Shown here piece after piece: positions 15,963 to 25,908 of a stretch of DNA of 55,365 nt. Location of the stretch: contig VGXO01000016.1 in assembly GCA_016873275.1 (NCBI GenBank), positions 1 to 55,365 of the forward strand, given 5' to 3'. The stretch is from Phycisphaerae bacterium (GTDB lineage Bacteria; Planctomycetota; Phycisphaerae; Phycisphaerales; SM1A02). Position numbers and translations under genes: made by a program. Positions within the stretch are counted from its first letter, which is position 1. Every line of letters starts with the position of its first letter. The notes beneath the pieces were generated by a model that made no database searches, had not been told where the DNA came from, and saw only the letters and a program-made list of their open reading frames with translations.

Positions 15963-17839
15963 GGCGACCACTCCGCCGCCGACGCCGCGGGACCGGTGCT
16001 CCGCGGGGTGCGCAGGCGGTCGAGCCATTGGTCGCGCATCGCGCCGCGGGCGAGGCCCCTGAACGACGCTGGATCATGCATCCCCACCGTCACGAAGCGG
16101 CAGATCGGGAGCACCGGCAGGTCCTCCTCGACGATGATCCGCTCCGCCTCGGCGAGCAGCCGCAGGCGCGCCGCGCGGTCGCGCTCGCGGTCCGCGCGGG
16201 CGAGGAGATCGTCGACCCGAGGGCTCGAGTAGCCGCGCACGTTGTTCCCGTCGCCGGTGCGGCAGAGGTCGAGGAAGGTCAGCGGGTCGAGGAAGTCGCC
16301 GTACCAGCCGCCGCGGCCGATCATGAAGCGTCCGCGACGGAGGTCATCCTTGTAGAACCGCTGCTCCTGCCCGCGCGGCTCCACGTCGACGCCGAGCTCC
16401 TGCTCCCAGGTCCGCTCGAGGGCGAGCGAGAGGTCCCGGTAGCGCGGGGAGTTCGTCGAGTAGAGGAGGTCGATGGTCGGGAAGGGACCCCCGTCGGCGT
16501 CCTCCACGCGGCCGTCGCCGTCGCGGTCGATCCAGCCGGCGGAGGCGAGCTCGCGCCGCGCGTGGTCTGGATCATGGAGAAGTCCCTGCGGTCCCGCGTA
16601 GCCGGGCACGGCGCCGGGCGGGACGAGGGTGCGGGCGATCGGCTCGTCGAGCCGGGTCACCCGCGAGGTGAGCAGGTCGCGGTCGACCGCGAGCGAGAAC
16701 GCGCGGCGCACCGCGGCGTCCGCGAAGGGGTTCGGGCGACCGTCGGGAAGCGCCGCGTTGCAGTTGAAGTGGAAGAAGTCGGTCCCGAAGCGGGGCACCG
16801 CGTGCACGTCGCGGCGCTCGTCGGGACCCGGCGCAGGCAGCGCCGCGAGCACCGCGTCGTCCTCCGCCGACGCCGGATCGAGCGCGGGCGCGTGGCGCTC
16901 GATCCACCGCCGACGCGACTCGAGGAGGTCGGCGCGGTAGCTCGCGCTCACGTCGGTGAGCCAGTCCACCTCGCCCGCGACGAAGGCGAGGACCGAGGTC
17001 GACGGATCCTCGATCACCACGACCTCGATCGAGCGGCTCGCGACGCGTCCGGCGTCGCGGAAGAAGGGGTTCGGCTCGAGCCGGAGGTCGCGCTTGAAGC
17101 GCCGCCGCGCGAGCACGTAGGGTCCGTTCGAGACGAGCGTGCCGGGTCGAAGCCAGCCCGGATCCTCGCGGCGGCGGCCGGTCTCCGGATCGAGCGAGGC
17201 GAACTGCTCGAGCGTCGGGCGGTGCACCGGGCTCGCGACCGGGAACGCGAGGAGGGAGAGGAACGTCGGCACCGGTCGGGCGAGCCGGATCGCCAGCGTG
17301 CGGTCGTCGGGGCATTCGATGCCGACGGTCTGGTCGAACCGATCCAGCGTCTCCTCCCAGAGCGCCTCCGCGGCGCCCTCGCCGGGCACGAACGAGGCGA
17401 GGCGCTCGGCACGCCAGCGGAAGAACTCCTCGGCGCCGGCGATCGGCATGAGGAGCCCGGAGTAGTCCGCGGCGAGGTCGGGCAGGAGCGCGCGTCGAAG
17501 CCCGGCGCGGAAGTCCCCGCTCGTGACCGGGTCGCCGTTGCTCCAGCGTGCGTCTGGATCGATCTCGAACCGCCACTCGAGCCCGTCGGGCGAGGAGGTC
17601 CACGACCGCGCCGCGGCGGGGACCGGCTCGTCGGTGTCCGGGTCGCTCGCCACGAGTCCCTCGTAGAGCCCGGCGGCGATCCGCAGGTCCTGCTGGTAGG
17701 TCATCCGCTGCGGATCGAGCGTGTAGCAGTCCGCCGACTGGGCGAGCACGACCTCGGCGCGCGGACGGCGGTCCTCCGCGGCGATGACCGCGGCGAGCAT
17801 CCCGCCGAGGAGGATCAGGACGGCGAGCGCGAGGCGCAC
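15959..17839 (-). CDS. Peptide ABC transporter substrate-binding protein (OppA/DppA type)
   Basis: The 626-residue family-5 extracellular solute-binding protein has an N-terminal membrane-spanning signal segment (LALAVLILLGGMLAAVIAA) without a lipobox Cys, so it may be anchored by the uncleaved helix or released. The SBP_bac_5 domain is complete, from LDPQRMTYQQDLRIAAGLYEGL, through a central AFSLAVDRDLLTSRV, to the C-terminal RADRERDRAARLRLLAEAERII. It captures oligopeptides in the periplasm and hands them to the permease encoded next to it. TACACT sits exactly 6 nt before the GTG start, as for other leaderless genes here, and no Shine-Dalgarno is present. Confidence 0.93.
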   Translation of the reverse strand: MRLALAVLILLGGMLAAVIAAEDRRPRAEVVLAQSADCYTLDPQRMTYQQDLRIAAGLYEGLVASDPDTDEPVPAAARSWTSSPDGLEWRFEIDPDARWSNGDPVTSGDFRAGLRRALLPDLAADYSGLLMPIAGAEEFFRWRAERLASFVPGEGAAEALWEETLDRFDQTVGIECPDDRTLAIRLARPVPTFLSLLAFPVASPVHRPTLEQFASLDPETGRRREDPGWLRPGTLVSNGPYVLARRRFKRDLRLEPNPFFRDAGRVASRSIEVVVIEDPSTSVLAFVAGEVDWLTDVSASYRADLLESRRRWIERHAPALDPASAEDDAVLAALPAPGPDERRDVHAVPRFGTDFFHFNCNAALPDGRPNPFADAAVRRAFSLAVDRDLLTSRVTRLDEPIARTLVPPGAVPGYAGPQGLLHDPDHARRELASAGWIDRDGDGRVEDADGGPFPTIDLLYSTNSPRYRDLSLALERTWEQELGVDVEPRGQEQRFYKDDLRRGRFMIGRGGWYGDFLDPLTFLDLCRTGDGNNVRGYSSPRVDDLLARADRERDRAARLRLLAEAERIIVEEDLPVLPICRFVTVGMHDPASFRGLARGAMRDQWLDRLRTPRSTGPAASAAEWSP

Positions 17840-17845
17840 GGACGG

Positions 17846-17851
17846 AGTGTA
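17846..17851 (-). promoter_or_regulatory. -10 element of the leaderless oppA-like gene
   Basis: On the minus strand TACACT ends 6 nt before the GTG at 17839, putting the transcription start on the start codon. Confidence 0.45.
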
Positions 17852-17887
17852 CGGACGCGTCGGCTCAGGACTTTGGTCAGGAGATGG

Positions 17888-18811
17888 TCAGGGCTTGGAG
17901 AGCCCCGCGAGCTGCTGGGCGAGCGTCGCGGTGCGCTCGAGGCTCGCCTTCGCCTCGGGCGAGAGTCCCGCGGCGGAGGCGGCGGACTTGGTCGTCGTCT
18001 CGATCGACGCGAAGACCGGTCCGAACTGCGAGGCGAAGGTCGCTCGTTGCGACGCGCCAAGGCGGAGCATCTGGTTTCGGAGCTCGAGGAGACCTCGATA
18101 GAGCGCCTCGGCGAGCCGGGGATCGCCGCCCTCGCTCGTCGCGCGGCGCAGGGTCGACTCGAGGGTCGCGACCTGGCTTCGGCGTGCGAGATCGACCGAG
18201 GGGGCGGGGAGACCCTTGAGCCCGGCGATCGCGTCGAGCGTCCCCATGAACTGGAGAAGCGTCATCCAGTCCGCCTCGACCGCGGCGAGCGAGGCGACGC
18301 GCCGGGTGACGCCGTCGAGCTGCGCGGGGTTCATCGCCGCGTCCGAGATCGCCGCGCCGAGGAGTCCCGCGGCGACGAGCCGGATCGAGGCGGAGGACTC
18401 GGTCTGCGGGTCCGCATGGGAGAGGATCGCGTCGACCGCCTCGGGCGTGCGGAGGAAGCGGATCACCTGCAGGGCGTTGATCGAGCGGAAGTCGTCCTCG
18501 CCCGCGGCGACCGGGGCGACCGCCCCGAGGACGGCGCCCGAGTACGCGTTGACGAAGATCGGCGTCGCGGAGGGCGACCGCGCCGGACCCACCAACTCCG
18601 CCCGCGCCCGGTTCACGTCGCGGGGCTCGCCCGACTTGAGGACCTCCGACCACGCGGAGGCGTAGGCGGCGACGGTCTGGGAGTCCTTCGCAGAGAGCGT
18701 GGAGGTCGAGGAGACGATCGAGGAGGGGAGCGAAGGCGGCTGCTGGGCGCCCGCCGTGGAGGCGGCAAGCAGCAGGGGCAGCATCACTCGGAGGCGCAGC
18801 AGGGTGGACAA
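17888..18811 (-). CDS. Secreted helical protein of unknown function
   Basis: The 307-residue product has a signal peptide (STLLRLRVMLPLLLAASTAGAQ) and a mature part that is Ala/Leu-rich, mostly helical and without cysteines, for example LQVIRFLRTPEAVDAILSHAD and RLVAAGLLGAAISDAAMNP, which resemble HEAT-like helical pairs. I recognise no family. The start is uncertain: TTG at 18811 gives a normal positively charged n-region and has GAGGAAG upstream, whereas ATG 18784 would leave the signal peptide without one. The frame is open much further upstream, but that is antisense to the neighbouring gene. Divergent from the TPR-like protein at 19019. Confidence 0.65.
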   Translation of the reverse strand: MSTLLRLRVMLPLLLAASTAGAQQPPSLPSSIVSSTSTLSAKDSQTVAAYASAWSEVLKSGEPRDVNRARAELVGPARSPSATPIFVNAYSGAVLGAVAPVAAGEDDFRSINALQVIRFLRTPEAVDAILSHADPQTESSASIRLVAAGLLGAAISDAAMNPAQLDGVTRRVASLAAVEADWMTLLQFMGTLDAIAGLKGLPAPSVDLARRSQVATLESTLRRATSEGGDPRLAEALYRGLLELRNQMLRLGASQRATFASQFGPVFASIETTTKSAASAAGLSPEAKASLERTATLAQQLAGLSKP

Positions 18812-19018
18812 GGGGGCTTCCTCGACGTCGCGACGGCGCTCGGCGGCGTCCGGCGGACCAGCGTTCAGCGGTCCCCCGGCATGGAGCGGGACGGACGGTA
18901 TCGACGCCATGGGGTGGGTGTCAATGACCGCCGCGGTGCCGACGAAGGGCGCCGATTCGCCGCGTCGAGGCGAAGAATGGCGAGTAGGACCCGCGGCAAC
19001 GCCGAGGAAGGGAACCGG

Positions 19019-21547
19019 ATGCGCACCCGTCGGCACTCGATCGGTCGGACCTTCATGCTTGGGGTCGTCGTGGGGTTCGGCTCGTGGACCTCCGCCGCCG
19101 CGCAGGAGGCTCCCGCCGAGCCGGCGCCAGTGCAGGACGCGCCGGACGCACCGGCCGCGCCGCCGGCGGCGCCAAGGGCTCCCTCGGAGGAGGTCGCCGC
19201 CGAGGGTCGCATGCGCCTCGCGAGGCTGCTCGTCAGGTCGGCGCTCGAGCTCGTCCGCGCGGAGGAGCCGCGCACCGACGACTATCGGGTCGCCTTGGCG
19301 ATGACCGAGTGGGCGACCGAGCTTGCCCCCGAGTGGACCGACGCCTGGCGGGTGCTGGTGCAGCTCGCCTCGCTCGGGGAGGGGCTCGACGAGTCGGGCG
19401 CGGATCGACTGCAGCGGGCGCTCACCGCGATCGTCCGACAGGACCCGACCGACGAGGTCGCGAGGCTCCGGCTGCTGAGCCTCGCGATCGACCGCTTCCC
19501 CACCGCGGAGCAGCGGGTCGCGGCCTACCAGCGGATGCTCGACCCGGCGAACCGGGGACGCCTTGGCGGACCGGTGGCGGCGCGGCTCGCGTTCGAGCTG
19601 GCGCTCCTGCTCCACCGCTCGGGCGACGTCGAGGGCTATGCGAGGTGGCTTGCCGAGTCGGTGGCGCTCGACCCCACCTTCGCGGCGGCGACCGAGGCCG
19701 CCGCGGGGTTCCTCCGGCACCGTGCGGTCGATCCGGTCGCGGAGGCGGAGCTCTTCGTCGCGGCGATGCTCGCCAATCCGGTCAACCCGCTCCCCCGCGA
19801 GCTGCTCGCGTCGATCTGCCTCCGCGAGGGCGCCTTCGCCGCGGCGTCGCGCCTTCACGACCTCACCATCGCCACCACGCCCATCACCGAGCCGGCGTCG
19901 GCCGGGTTCGTCGCGGCGAAGGCGCTCGCGCTCTGGGCGCAGGGGACGCCCGACCGGGCGATCGCCCTGATCGACGCGAGGCAGAAGGAGCTTGATCAGC
20001 TCGCCCGGATGCAGGCCCGCGCGCAGGATCCCGAGATCGACCTCGCCGGGCTCGAGCAGGTGCGGGCCCGACCGGACCGCCAGATCTCGACCCTTCGGGC
20101 GATCATCCTCCGGAGCACCGGCTCGCCGGAGGCGGACGCCGCGGTCGGCACGGCGATGCTCGCGATGCAGCTCGAGTTCGAGGAGGCGGAGCAGCTTGAC
20201 CCGGATCCCGAGATCACCCGGCGCCTCGCCGAGCTCGGGATCGACTCGATCGGCTTCCTGCTCTGGATGAGTCCGGATCCCGAAGGTCCGACCCGAATGC
20301 TCGCGGAGGTCGCGACGCAGGTGGAGCTCTCGGAGCGCGTCCGCCGTCGACTCGATGGCTGGATCGCCCTCCGTCGCGGCGAGGTCGATGCCGCCATCGC
20401 CCTGCTCGAGCCGGCGACGGACGATCCGCTCGCGATGCTCGGACTCGCCGATGCCTACCTTGCCGCGGGTCGCCGCAGCGACGCGGCGCGCACCTATCTC
20501 GCGGTCCATCGCGCCGGTCCCGGCACCGCGCTCGGGGTCTGGGCACGCGACCGGCTCGCCGAGATCATCGCGCGACCGGTCCCGGCTTCCGACGTGGCGA
20601 CCCGGCTCGACGCGCTCGTCGGCACCGTCCCCTCGACCTACGACCGCCTGGTGCTCGGCGAGGGACGATCGGTCGGCGTCACGCTGCGCTCCACGAAGCC
20701 CTCCTACGCCCCCCTCGAGCCGGTCCAGCTCGTGGCGGAGATCGTCAACGCCACCGACCTTCCGCTCGCCATCGGCAGCGAGGGTCCGATCGAGCCGAAC
20801 CTCGCGGTGCTCGCCCAGGCGACGATCGCCCAGCTCAATCGACCCGTCGCGGCGCCTCCCATGGTGGTGCCATTGCAGCGGCGCTTCCGGCTTGGTCCGC
20901 GCGAGCGGCTGGCGGTCCCGATCGACCTCAGCCTCGGCGGCTTCGGCGAGGTGCTCGACCGCACCGCCCTCGCCGGCTCGAACATCTCCGTCCGGGCGAT
21001 CTCGAACTTCCGTCCGGTCGAGGGCGGCGCGCTCCAGCCCGGGGTGCTCGGGGCGAAGGGCGAGGCGTCGCAGGTCCGCGTCGAGGGGGTGCGGGTCACG
21101 AGCGGATGGATCGAGGACGCCGTGGCGGCGGTGCGGGTGGCGGACCGCGCGGAGGATCTTCCCCTCATGTCGCTCCTCGCCGCCGTCGGCGTCGCCACGG
21201 AGGGAGCGACGCAGCTTCCCGAGGGCGAGTTTGTCGCGATCGAGCAGATCTGGGAGGCGATGCAGGAGGGCTGGACGCACCTCGACCCCGCGGGCCAGGC
21301 GTGGCTGCTGACCTCGCTTCCGGCGACGCCCTCGCCGGGCATGACCGCCCTCGTGGACAACGCCCGCATGAGCAACGACCGGGTGGTCATGCTCGGCTAC
21401 ATCCTCGGTCGGTCGCGCGGCTCGGATGACCCGGTGCTGCGGAGGGCGATCGCCTCGGACGACGCCCGCCTGTCGATGATCGCCCGGCTCGTCGCCGAGC
21501 GGCTCGACCGCCGGCAGCCGTCGCCCGCCGACCGCCCGACGCCGTGA
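19019..21547 (+). CDS. Large secreted TPR-like protein
   Basis: The 842-residue product has an N-terminal signal peptide (RTFMLGVVVGFGSWTSAAAQ), an Ala/Pro-rich linker (about 30-60), then a long helical region with TPR-like spacing, such as ALAMTEWATELAPEWTDAWR and DPLAMLGLADAYLAAGRRSD, to about residue 530. A beta-rich section (SVGVTLRSTKPSYAPLEPVQ onward) and another helical C-terminus follow. TPR proteins of this kind are scaffolds in the periplasm; the partner is unknown. GAGGAAGGG lies 6-8 nt before ATG 19019. The gene ends in a GTGA overlap with the next membrane-protein gene, so the two are translationally coupled and probably work together. Confidence 0.75.
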   Translation: MRTRRHSIGRTFMLGVVVGFGSWTSAAAQEAPAEPAPVQDAPDAPAAPPAAPRAPSEEVAAEGRMRLARLLVRSALELVRAEEPRTDDYRVALAMTEWATELAPEWTDAWRVLVQLASLGEGLDESGADRLQRALTAIVRQDPTDEVARLRLLSLAIDRFPTAEQRVAAYQRMLDPANRGRLGGPVAARLAFELALLLHRSGDVEGYARWLAESVALDPTFAAATEAAAGFLRHRAVDPVAEAELFVAAMLANPVNPLPRELLASICLREGAFAAASRLHDLTIATTPITEPASAGFVAAKALALWAQGTPDRAIALIDARQKELDQLARMQARAQDPEIDLAGLEQVRARPDRQISTLRAIILRSTGSPEADAAVGTAMLAMQLEFEEAEQLDPDPEITRRLAELGIDSIGFLLWMSPDPEGPTRMLAEVATQVELSERVRRRLDGWIALRRGEVDAAIALLEPATDDPLAMLGLADAYLAAGRRSDAARTYLAVHRAGPGTALGVWARDRLAEIIARPVPASDVATRLDALVGTVPSTYDRLVLGEGRSVGVTLRSTKPSYAPLEPVQLVAEIVNATDLPLAIGSEGPIEPNLAVLAQATIAQLNRPVAAPPMVVPLQRRFRLGPRERLAVPIDLSLGGFGEVLDRTALAGSNISVRAISNFRPVEGGALQPGVLGAKGEASQVRVEGVRVTSGWIEDAVAAVRVADRAEDLPLMSLLAAVGVATEGATQLPEGEFVAIEQIWEAMQEGWTHLDPAGQAWLLTSLPATPSPGMTALVDNARMSNDRVVMLGYILGRSRGSDDPVLRRAIASDDARLSMIARLVAERLDRRQPSPADRPTP

Positions 21548-22437
21548 GCGGGTCCGCCAGAGCTCTCGCGCGGACCCTCGCGCGACCGGTGGCGCTTCTC
21601 CTCACGCTGCTTGCGGCTTGGGGAGTGTGGCGGCACCGGGAGGCGGTGACCGCGTCGCTGCAGGCGCTCCGCGACCCGCCGGTCTGGACCCTCATGGCGC
21701 TTCCGCTCGCGACTGCCGCCTCGATCCTGCTCGGCGGGGTGATCCTCAAGAGGCTTCTCCGGGACCGCCCGCTGCCGCTTCTCGACCTCGTCTCGCTCAA
21801 CGCCGCGGCGACCCTCTTCAACCTGCTGCCGCTCAAGCCGGGACTGGTCGGGCGGGTCGCATGGCAGCGCCGCTACCAAGGCGTCCCCGTCGGGACCTCG
21901 ATCCGGGTGGCGCTCGCGGCAATCTCGCTCTCCGGAGGCGTGCTCGCGATCGCCGTGGCGTCGCTCCTCGCCGGTCGCGCGACGGGGCTTCCCGGCGCGG
22001 CGATCCTCGCGGTGGCGGCGGTCCTGCTGGGCGTGCTGACGCTCGCGCCGAGGGTCGGGCGGGTCGCGGAGCTCCTCTGGTGGAGGTCGCTCGACCTCGG
22101 GGCGTGGACGCTCCGGATCCTCGCGGGGTTCGCGGCGCTGGGGACGGACCTCTCGGGGGAGTCCGCGGTGGCGCTCGCGTGCGTGGCGATGGCGACCGGT
22201 CTCATCCCGGTGGTGGGGTCGGCGCTCGGCGTGAGGGAGTGGGTGATCGCCCTGCTCGCGCCGAGCCTCGCGGGCGTGGAGTGGGAGCAGGCGCTCGCGG
22301 CGGAGATCGTCGCCCGCGGGGCGGAGGTCGCGGTGGTCGCGCTCTCGGGCGGCGCCGGCGCCTGGCGGCTGTGGAGGGTCGCGTCGCGCCATGGCGGGCC
22401 CGCGGCCGACGCCTCGGCGGAGCATCCGGCACGCTGA
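21544..22437 (+). CDS. Flippase-like membrane protein (LPG-synthase TM region, UPF0104-like)
   Basis: The 297-residue product has seven or eight transmembrane helices and resembles the membrane domain of lysylphosphatidylglycerol synthase / UPF0104 proteins: LLRDRPLPLLDLVSLNAAATL, then NLLPLKPGLVGRVAWQRRY and, late, TGLIPVVGSALGVREW, where such proteins have P-x-x-G-x-x-G-x-x-E-like patterns. These membrane domains often accompany glycosyltransferases and may flip lipid-linked intermediates. The GTG start overlaps the stop of the TPR-like gene (GTGA), which suggests co-translation. It marks the left boundary of the polysaccharide region. Assignment is by pattern, not by a catalytic motif. Confidence 0.65.
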   Translation: MSGSARALARTLARPVALLLTLLAAWGVWRHREAVTASLQALRDPPVWTLMALPLATAASILLGGVILKRLLRDRPLPLLDLVSLNAAATLFNLLPLKPGLVGRVAWQRRYQGVPVGTSIRVALAAISLSGGVLAIAVASLLAGRATGLPGAAILAVAAVLLGVLTLAPRVGRVAELLWWRSLDLGAWTLRILAGFAALGTDLSGESAVALACVAMATGLIPVVGSALGVREWVIALLAPSLAGVEWEQALAAEIVARGAEVAVVALSGGAGAWRLWRVASRHGGPAADASAEHPAR

Positions 22438-22476
22438 GGTCGTCCGAGGCTCGGCGCGTGGAAGGTCATGCCCCGG

Positions 22477-22482
22477 TATCCT
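22477..22482 (+). promoter_or_regulatory. -10 element before the GH57 gene
   Basis: TATCCT ends 10 nt before ATG 22493, predicting a leader of only about 3 nt. No Shine-Dalgarno is present. Confidence 0.4.
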
Positions 22483-22492
22483 CCGCCCCGCG

Positions 22493-23722
22493 ATGGCGTC
22501 GGTCTGCTTCTACTTCCAGGTGCACCAGCCGTTCCGGCTGCGGAGGTACTCGGTCTTCGACCGCGACCCCTTCTACTTCGACAACGAGGCGAACGAGCGG
22601 ATCTGCCTGAAGGTGGCGGACAAGTGCTACCGACCGACCACCCGCAAGATCCTCGACCTGATCCGCCGGCATGACCGCCGCTTCCGGGTCTCCTACGCGA
22701 TCACCTCGACGGCGCTCGAGCAGTTCTCGCTCTGGGCGCCGGACCTCATCGAGATGTTCCAGGAGCTCGCCGCGACCGGCGCCTGCGAGTTCATCGCGGA
22801 GACGAGCCACCACTCGCTCAGCTTCCTCTACTCGCGGGGGGAGTTCGACGAGCAGGTCGCCAATCACGAGCGCCGCCTGCTCGAGCTCTTCGGGGCGCGA
22901 CCGGAGACCTTCCGCAACACCGAGCTCATCTACTCCGACCAGCTCGCCGAGCACGTCGCGGCGCTGGGGCGCCACCGCGCCGTGATCTGCGAGGGCGTCG
23001 ACTCGCTGCTTGGATACCGCTCCCCGAACTACCTCTACCAGCCGCCGGTGCCGGGCGGGGAGAAGCTGCGGCTGCTCCTCAAGAACTACCGGCTCTCCGA
23101 CGACATCGCCTTCCGCTTCTCCGACCGGAACTGGAAGGAGTGGCCGCTCGACGCGCATCGGTTCGCGCGATGGGTCAACCAGATCAACGGCGACGGCTTC
23201 GTCTGCAACCTGTTCATGGACTACGAGACCTTCGGCGAGCACCAGTGGGCGGACACGGGGATCTTCGAGTTCCTCGACGCGCTCCCGGGGGCGATCTACG
23301 ACGTGAACCCCGGCAACAACGACTTCCAGATGCCCTCCGAGGTCGCCCGCCGCTACGAGTCGGTGGGCACCTACGAGGTGCCGCGGTGGATCTCCTGGGC
23401 GGACACCGAGCGCGACCTCACCGCATGGCTCGGCAACCCGATGCAGGAGCACGCCGCGAGGGAGCTCTACTCGCTCGAGGCGGCGGTGAAGGCGAGGCAC
23501 GCCGCGGGCGATCCGTGGATCCTCGAGGACTGGCGGAAGCTGACCACCAGCGACCACCTCTACTACATGTGCACCAAGTACTGGGCGGACGGGGACGTCC
23601 ACAAGTACTTCAGCCCTTACGACAGTCCCTACGACGCGTACATCAACTTCATGAACGTCGTGGACAACATGCGGGCCCGCGCCGCGGGCGCGAGCGGGGC
23701 GACCACGGCTCAGACCCGGTAG
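22493..23722 (+). CDS. GH57-family glycoside hydrolase / alpha-amylase-like
   Basis: The 409-residue product starts [17 protein letters not shown], the conserved first motif of GH57 (HQP). It also carries the family's E-rich second region ([10 protein letters not shown]), NTELIYSD, and [10 protein letters not shown], which corresponds to the Asp-containing catalytic region. Members cleave or rearrange alpha-glucans such as starch or glycogen in the cytoplasm. It matches the short, single-domain GH57 type often annotated as alpha-amylase. The 3' end overlaps the convergent epimerase gene by 13 bp. Whether it acts on storage glucan or on the polysaccharide made by the surrounding genes cannot be told. 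Confidence 0.9.
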   Translation: MASVCFYFQVHQPFRLRRYSVFDRDPFYFDNEANERICLKVADKCYRPTTRKILDLIRRHDRRFRVSYAITSTALEQFSLWAPDLIEMFQELAATGACEFIAETSHHSLSFLYSRGEFDEQVANHERRLLELFGARPETFRNTELIYSDQLAEHVAALGRHRAVICEGVDSLLGYRSPNYLYQPPVPGGEKLRLLLKNYRLSDDIAFRFSDRNWKEWPLDAHRFARWVNQINGDGFVCNLFMDYETFGEHQWADTGIFEFLDALPGAIYDVNPGNNDFQMPSEVARRYESVGTYEVPRWISWADTERDLTAWLGNPMQEHAARELYSLEAAVKARHAAGDPWILEDWRKLTTSDHLYYMCTKYWADGDVHKYFSPYDSPYDAYINFMNVVDNMRARAAGASGATTAQTR

Positions 23723-24717
23723 TACTCGCGGTACCAGCGGACGAACCGCTCGACGCCGACCTCGACCGGCGTCGCGGGGCGGTAGCCGCAGTCGCGCTCG
23801 AGGTCGGAGACGTCGGCGGCGGTGTCGGGCACGTCGCCCGCCTGCATCGGCAGCAGCTCCATCGTCGCCTTCCGACCGAGGCACTGCTCGATCACCTCGA
23901 TGTAGCGGAGGAGCTCGACCGGCTGGCTGTTCCCGATGTTGTAGACCCGCCAAGGCGCCTTGCTCGTGCCGGGGTCGGGATGGGCGCCACTCCACGACGG
24001 ATTCGGCGCCGCGACGTGGTCAAGCGAGCTGACGACGCCGCGGGCGATGTCGTCGACGTAGGTGAAGTCGCGGCTGTGCCGACCATGGTTGAAGACCTTG
24101 ATCGGCGTGCCCTCGAGGATGCTCCTCGTGAAGAGGAAGAGCGCCATGTCCGGGCGACCCCATGGACCGTAGACGGTGAAGAACCGCAGCCCCGTCGTCG
24201 GCAGCGCGAAGAGGTTCGAGTAGGCGTGGGCGAAGAGCTCGTTCGCCTTCTTGCTCGCCGCGTAGAGCGAGAGCGGATGGTCGACGTTGTGGTGGACCGA
24301 GAAGGGGAGCGTGGTGTTCGCGCCGTAGACCGAGCTGCTCGAGGCGTAGACGAGGTGGCGGCAGCCGTGGTGGCGGCAGCCCTCGAGGATCGACTGGAAG
24401 CCGACGATGTTGCTCTCGACGTACGCCCAGGGGTTCGTGAGCGAGTAGCGCACGCCCGCCTGCGCCGCGAGGTGCACCACCCGCTCGAAGCGGTGCCGCG
24501 CGAAGAGCGCCTCCATCCCCGCGCGGTCCGCGACGTCGAGCTTCACGAAGGAGAAGCCCTTCTTCGGCTCGAGCCGCGCGAGGCGGGCGATCTTGAGGCT
24601 CGGGTCGTAGTAGTCGTTCAGGTTGTCGATCCCCACCACCTCGTCCCCCCGGTCGAGGAGCAGGTGCGCGACATGGGACCCGATGAAGCCGGCGGCGCCG
24701 GTGACGAGGATGCTCAT
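23710..24717 (-). CDS. NAD-dependent sugar epimerase, UDP-glucuronate 4-epimerase-like
   Basis: The 335-residue extended short-chain dehydrogenase has the NAD-binding motif GAAGFIGSH at residues 8-16, [12 protein letters not shown] (the insertion typical of UDP-glucuronate/UDP-galacturonate 4-epimerases), the catalytic Ser run before VYG (SSSSVYG) and Y-x3-K in YAASKKANE. The length is exactly that of the LspL/Cap1J group. It would supply UDP-galacturonate for the polysaccharide. GATAGACG lies 5 nt before the ATG, consistent with a leaderless mRNA. The 3' end overlaps the GH57 gene by 13 bp. Confidence 0.9.
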   Translation of the reverse strand: MSILVTGAAGFIGSHVAHLLLDRGDEVVGIDNLNDYYDPSLKIARLARLEPKKGFSFVKLDVADRAGMEALFARHRFERVVHLAAQAGVRYSLTNPWAYVESNIVGFQSILEGCRHHGCRHLVYASSSSVYGANTTLPFSVHHNVDHPLSLYAASKKANELFAHAYSNLFALPTTGLRFFTVYGPWGRPDMALFLFTRSILEGTPIKVFNHGRHSRDFTYVDDIARGVVSSLDHVAAPNPSWSGAHPDPGTSKAPWRVYNIGNSQPVELLRYIEVIEQCLGRKATMELLPMQAGDVPDTAADVSDLERDCGYRPATPVEVGVERFVRWYREYYRV

Positions 24718-24782
24718 GGCAGCGTCTATCGGTCGCGGATGCCTCGACGCTTGGGCGCCAATCGAACGGAGGACTCGTCCCG

Positions 24783-24788
24783 TACCAT
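24783..24788 (+). promoter_or_regulatory. -10 element before the GT4 gene, with upstream inverted repeat
   Basis: TACCAT ends 10 nt before ATG 24799. Directly upstream is GGAC-TC-GTCC (24771-24780), an inverted repeat also seen at 10015 and 14079. Confidence 0.45.
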
Positions 24789-24798
24789 CGCTGCAGCC

Positions 24799-25908
24799 AT
24801 GCGCATCGCCGTCGTCGCGCCCTTCGCGGAGGGCGTCCTCAAGTTCCGGGGACCGCTGCTTCGGGAGATGCGGCGGCGCGGTCACGAGGTCGAGGTGCTG
24901 CTTCCTCCTCCGCCCGCGGAGGTCGCCGCAGGACTCGAGGCGATGGGCGTCGCGGCGAGGATCGTGCCCCTCGGACGGGCGTCGATGAACCCGCTCCGCG
25001 ACCTCGCGGCGCTCGCGGCGCTTCGGCGGGAGCTGCGGCGGTTCCGACCGGACCTCGTCTTCTCCTACAACCCCAAGGGGGTGATCTACGGGACCCTCGC
25101 GGCGTGGCTCGCGGGCGTCCCGCGGCGGTTCGCGATGGTGACCGGGCTCGGCTTCGCCTTCACGACGAGGAGCGCCCGCTCGGGGGTCGCCCGGACCGCG
25201 GCGTCGCTCCTCTATCGCCTCGCGGTCCCGCGGGCGACGGGACTCTTCTTCCAGAATCCCTCCGACCGCGAGGTCTTCGCCGAGCGCGGGCTGCTTCCCA
25301 AGGGCGTGCCCGTCGAGGTCGTGCCGGGCACCGGCGTCGACGCGGAGTCGTTTCCGCCCGCGCCGATCCCAGCGCCGACCTCCTTCCTCATGATCGCGAG
25401 GCTCCTCCGCGACAAGGGCGTGGTCGAGTACGCGGACGCCTGCCGCGCCGTGCGGGACCGTCTCGGCGAGGTCCGCTGCCGGCTCGCTGGATGGCTCGAC
25501 GTCAATCCTTCGGCGGTCTCGGAGACGGAGCTTGCCGGCTGGGTCGAGTCCGGTCGGCTCGAGTTCCTCGGTCGCCTCTCCGACGTGCGACCGGCGATGC
25601 GGGAGGCGTCGGTGTTCGTGCTGCCCTCCTACCGCGAGGGCTTCTCGATGGTGCTCCTCGAGGCGATGGCGATGGGTCGCGCGATCATCACGACCGATGC
25701 GCCGGGCTGCCGCGACCTCGTGCGGCACGGCCGCGAGGGACTGCTCGTCCCGCCCCGCGACGCCGCGGCGCTCGCCGCCGCGATGCTCGAGCTCGCCGGC
25801 GATCCGGGGCGGATCGCGTCGATGGGCGCCGCCGCGAGGCGCCGCGTCGAGGAGGAGTTCGACTCACGCGCGGTGTGCGGTCGCCTGCTCGACCGGATGG
25901 GCGCCTGA
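24799..25908 (+). CDS. GT4-family glycosyltransferase
   Basis: The 369-residue protein resembles the PglA/WbnE-like branch that adds the second sugar to a lipid-linked first sugar: N-terminal [20 protein letters not shown], a central [32 protein letters not shown], and the E-x7-E motif in [17 protein letters not shown]. It acts on the inner face of the membrane. The neighbouring minus-strand gene encodes a WecA-like initiating enzyme, so the pair could make the first two steps of one oligosaccharide. The 3' ends of the two genes overlap by 45 bp. Confidence 0.9.
   Translation: MRIAVVAPFAEGVLKFRGPLLREMRRRGHEVEVLLPPPPAEVAAGLEAMGVAARIVPLGRASMNPLRDLAALAALRRELRRFRPDLVFSYNPKGVIYGTLAAWLAGVPRRFAMVTGLGFAFTTRSARSGVARTAASLLYRLAVPRATGLFFQNPSDREVFAERGLLPKGVPVEVVPGTGVDAESFPPAPIPAPTSFLMIARLLRDKGVVEYADACRAVRDRLGEVRCRLAGWLDVNPSAVSETELAGWVESGRLEFLGRLSDVRPAMREASVFVLPSYREGFSMVLLEAMAMGRAIITTDAPGCRDLVRHGREGLLVPPRDAAALAAAMLELAGDPGRIASMGAAARRRVEEEFDSRAVCGRLLDRMGA

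Noticed and set aside
17888-21280. A 1130-codon minus-strand open frame
   Set aside because: Only its last 307 codons look like a protein; the rest is antisense to the TPR-like gene and has shadow composition.
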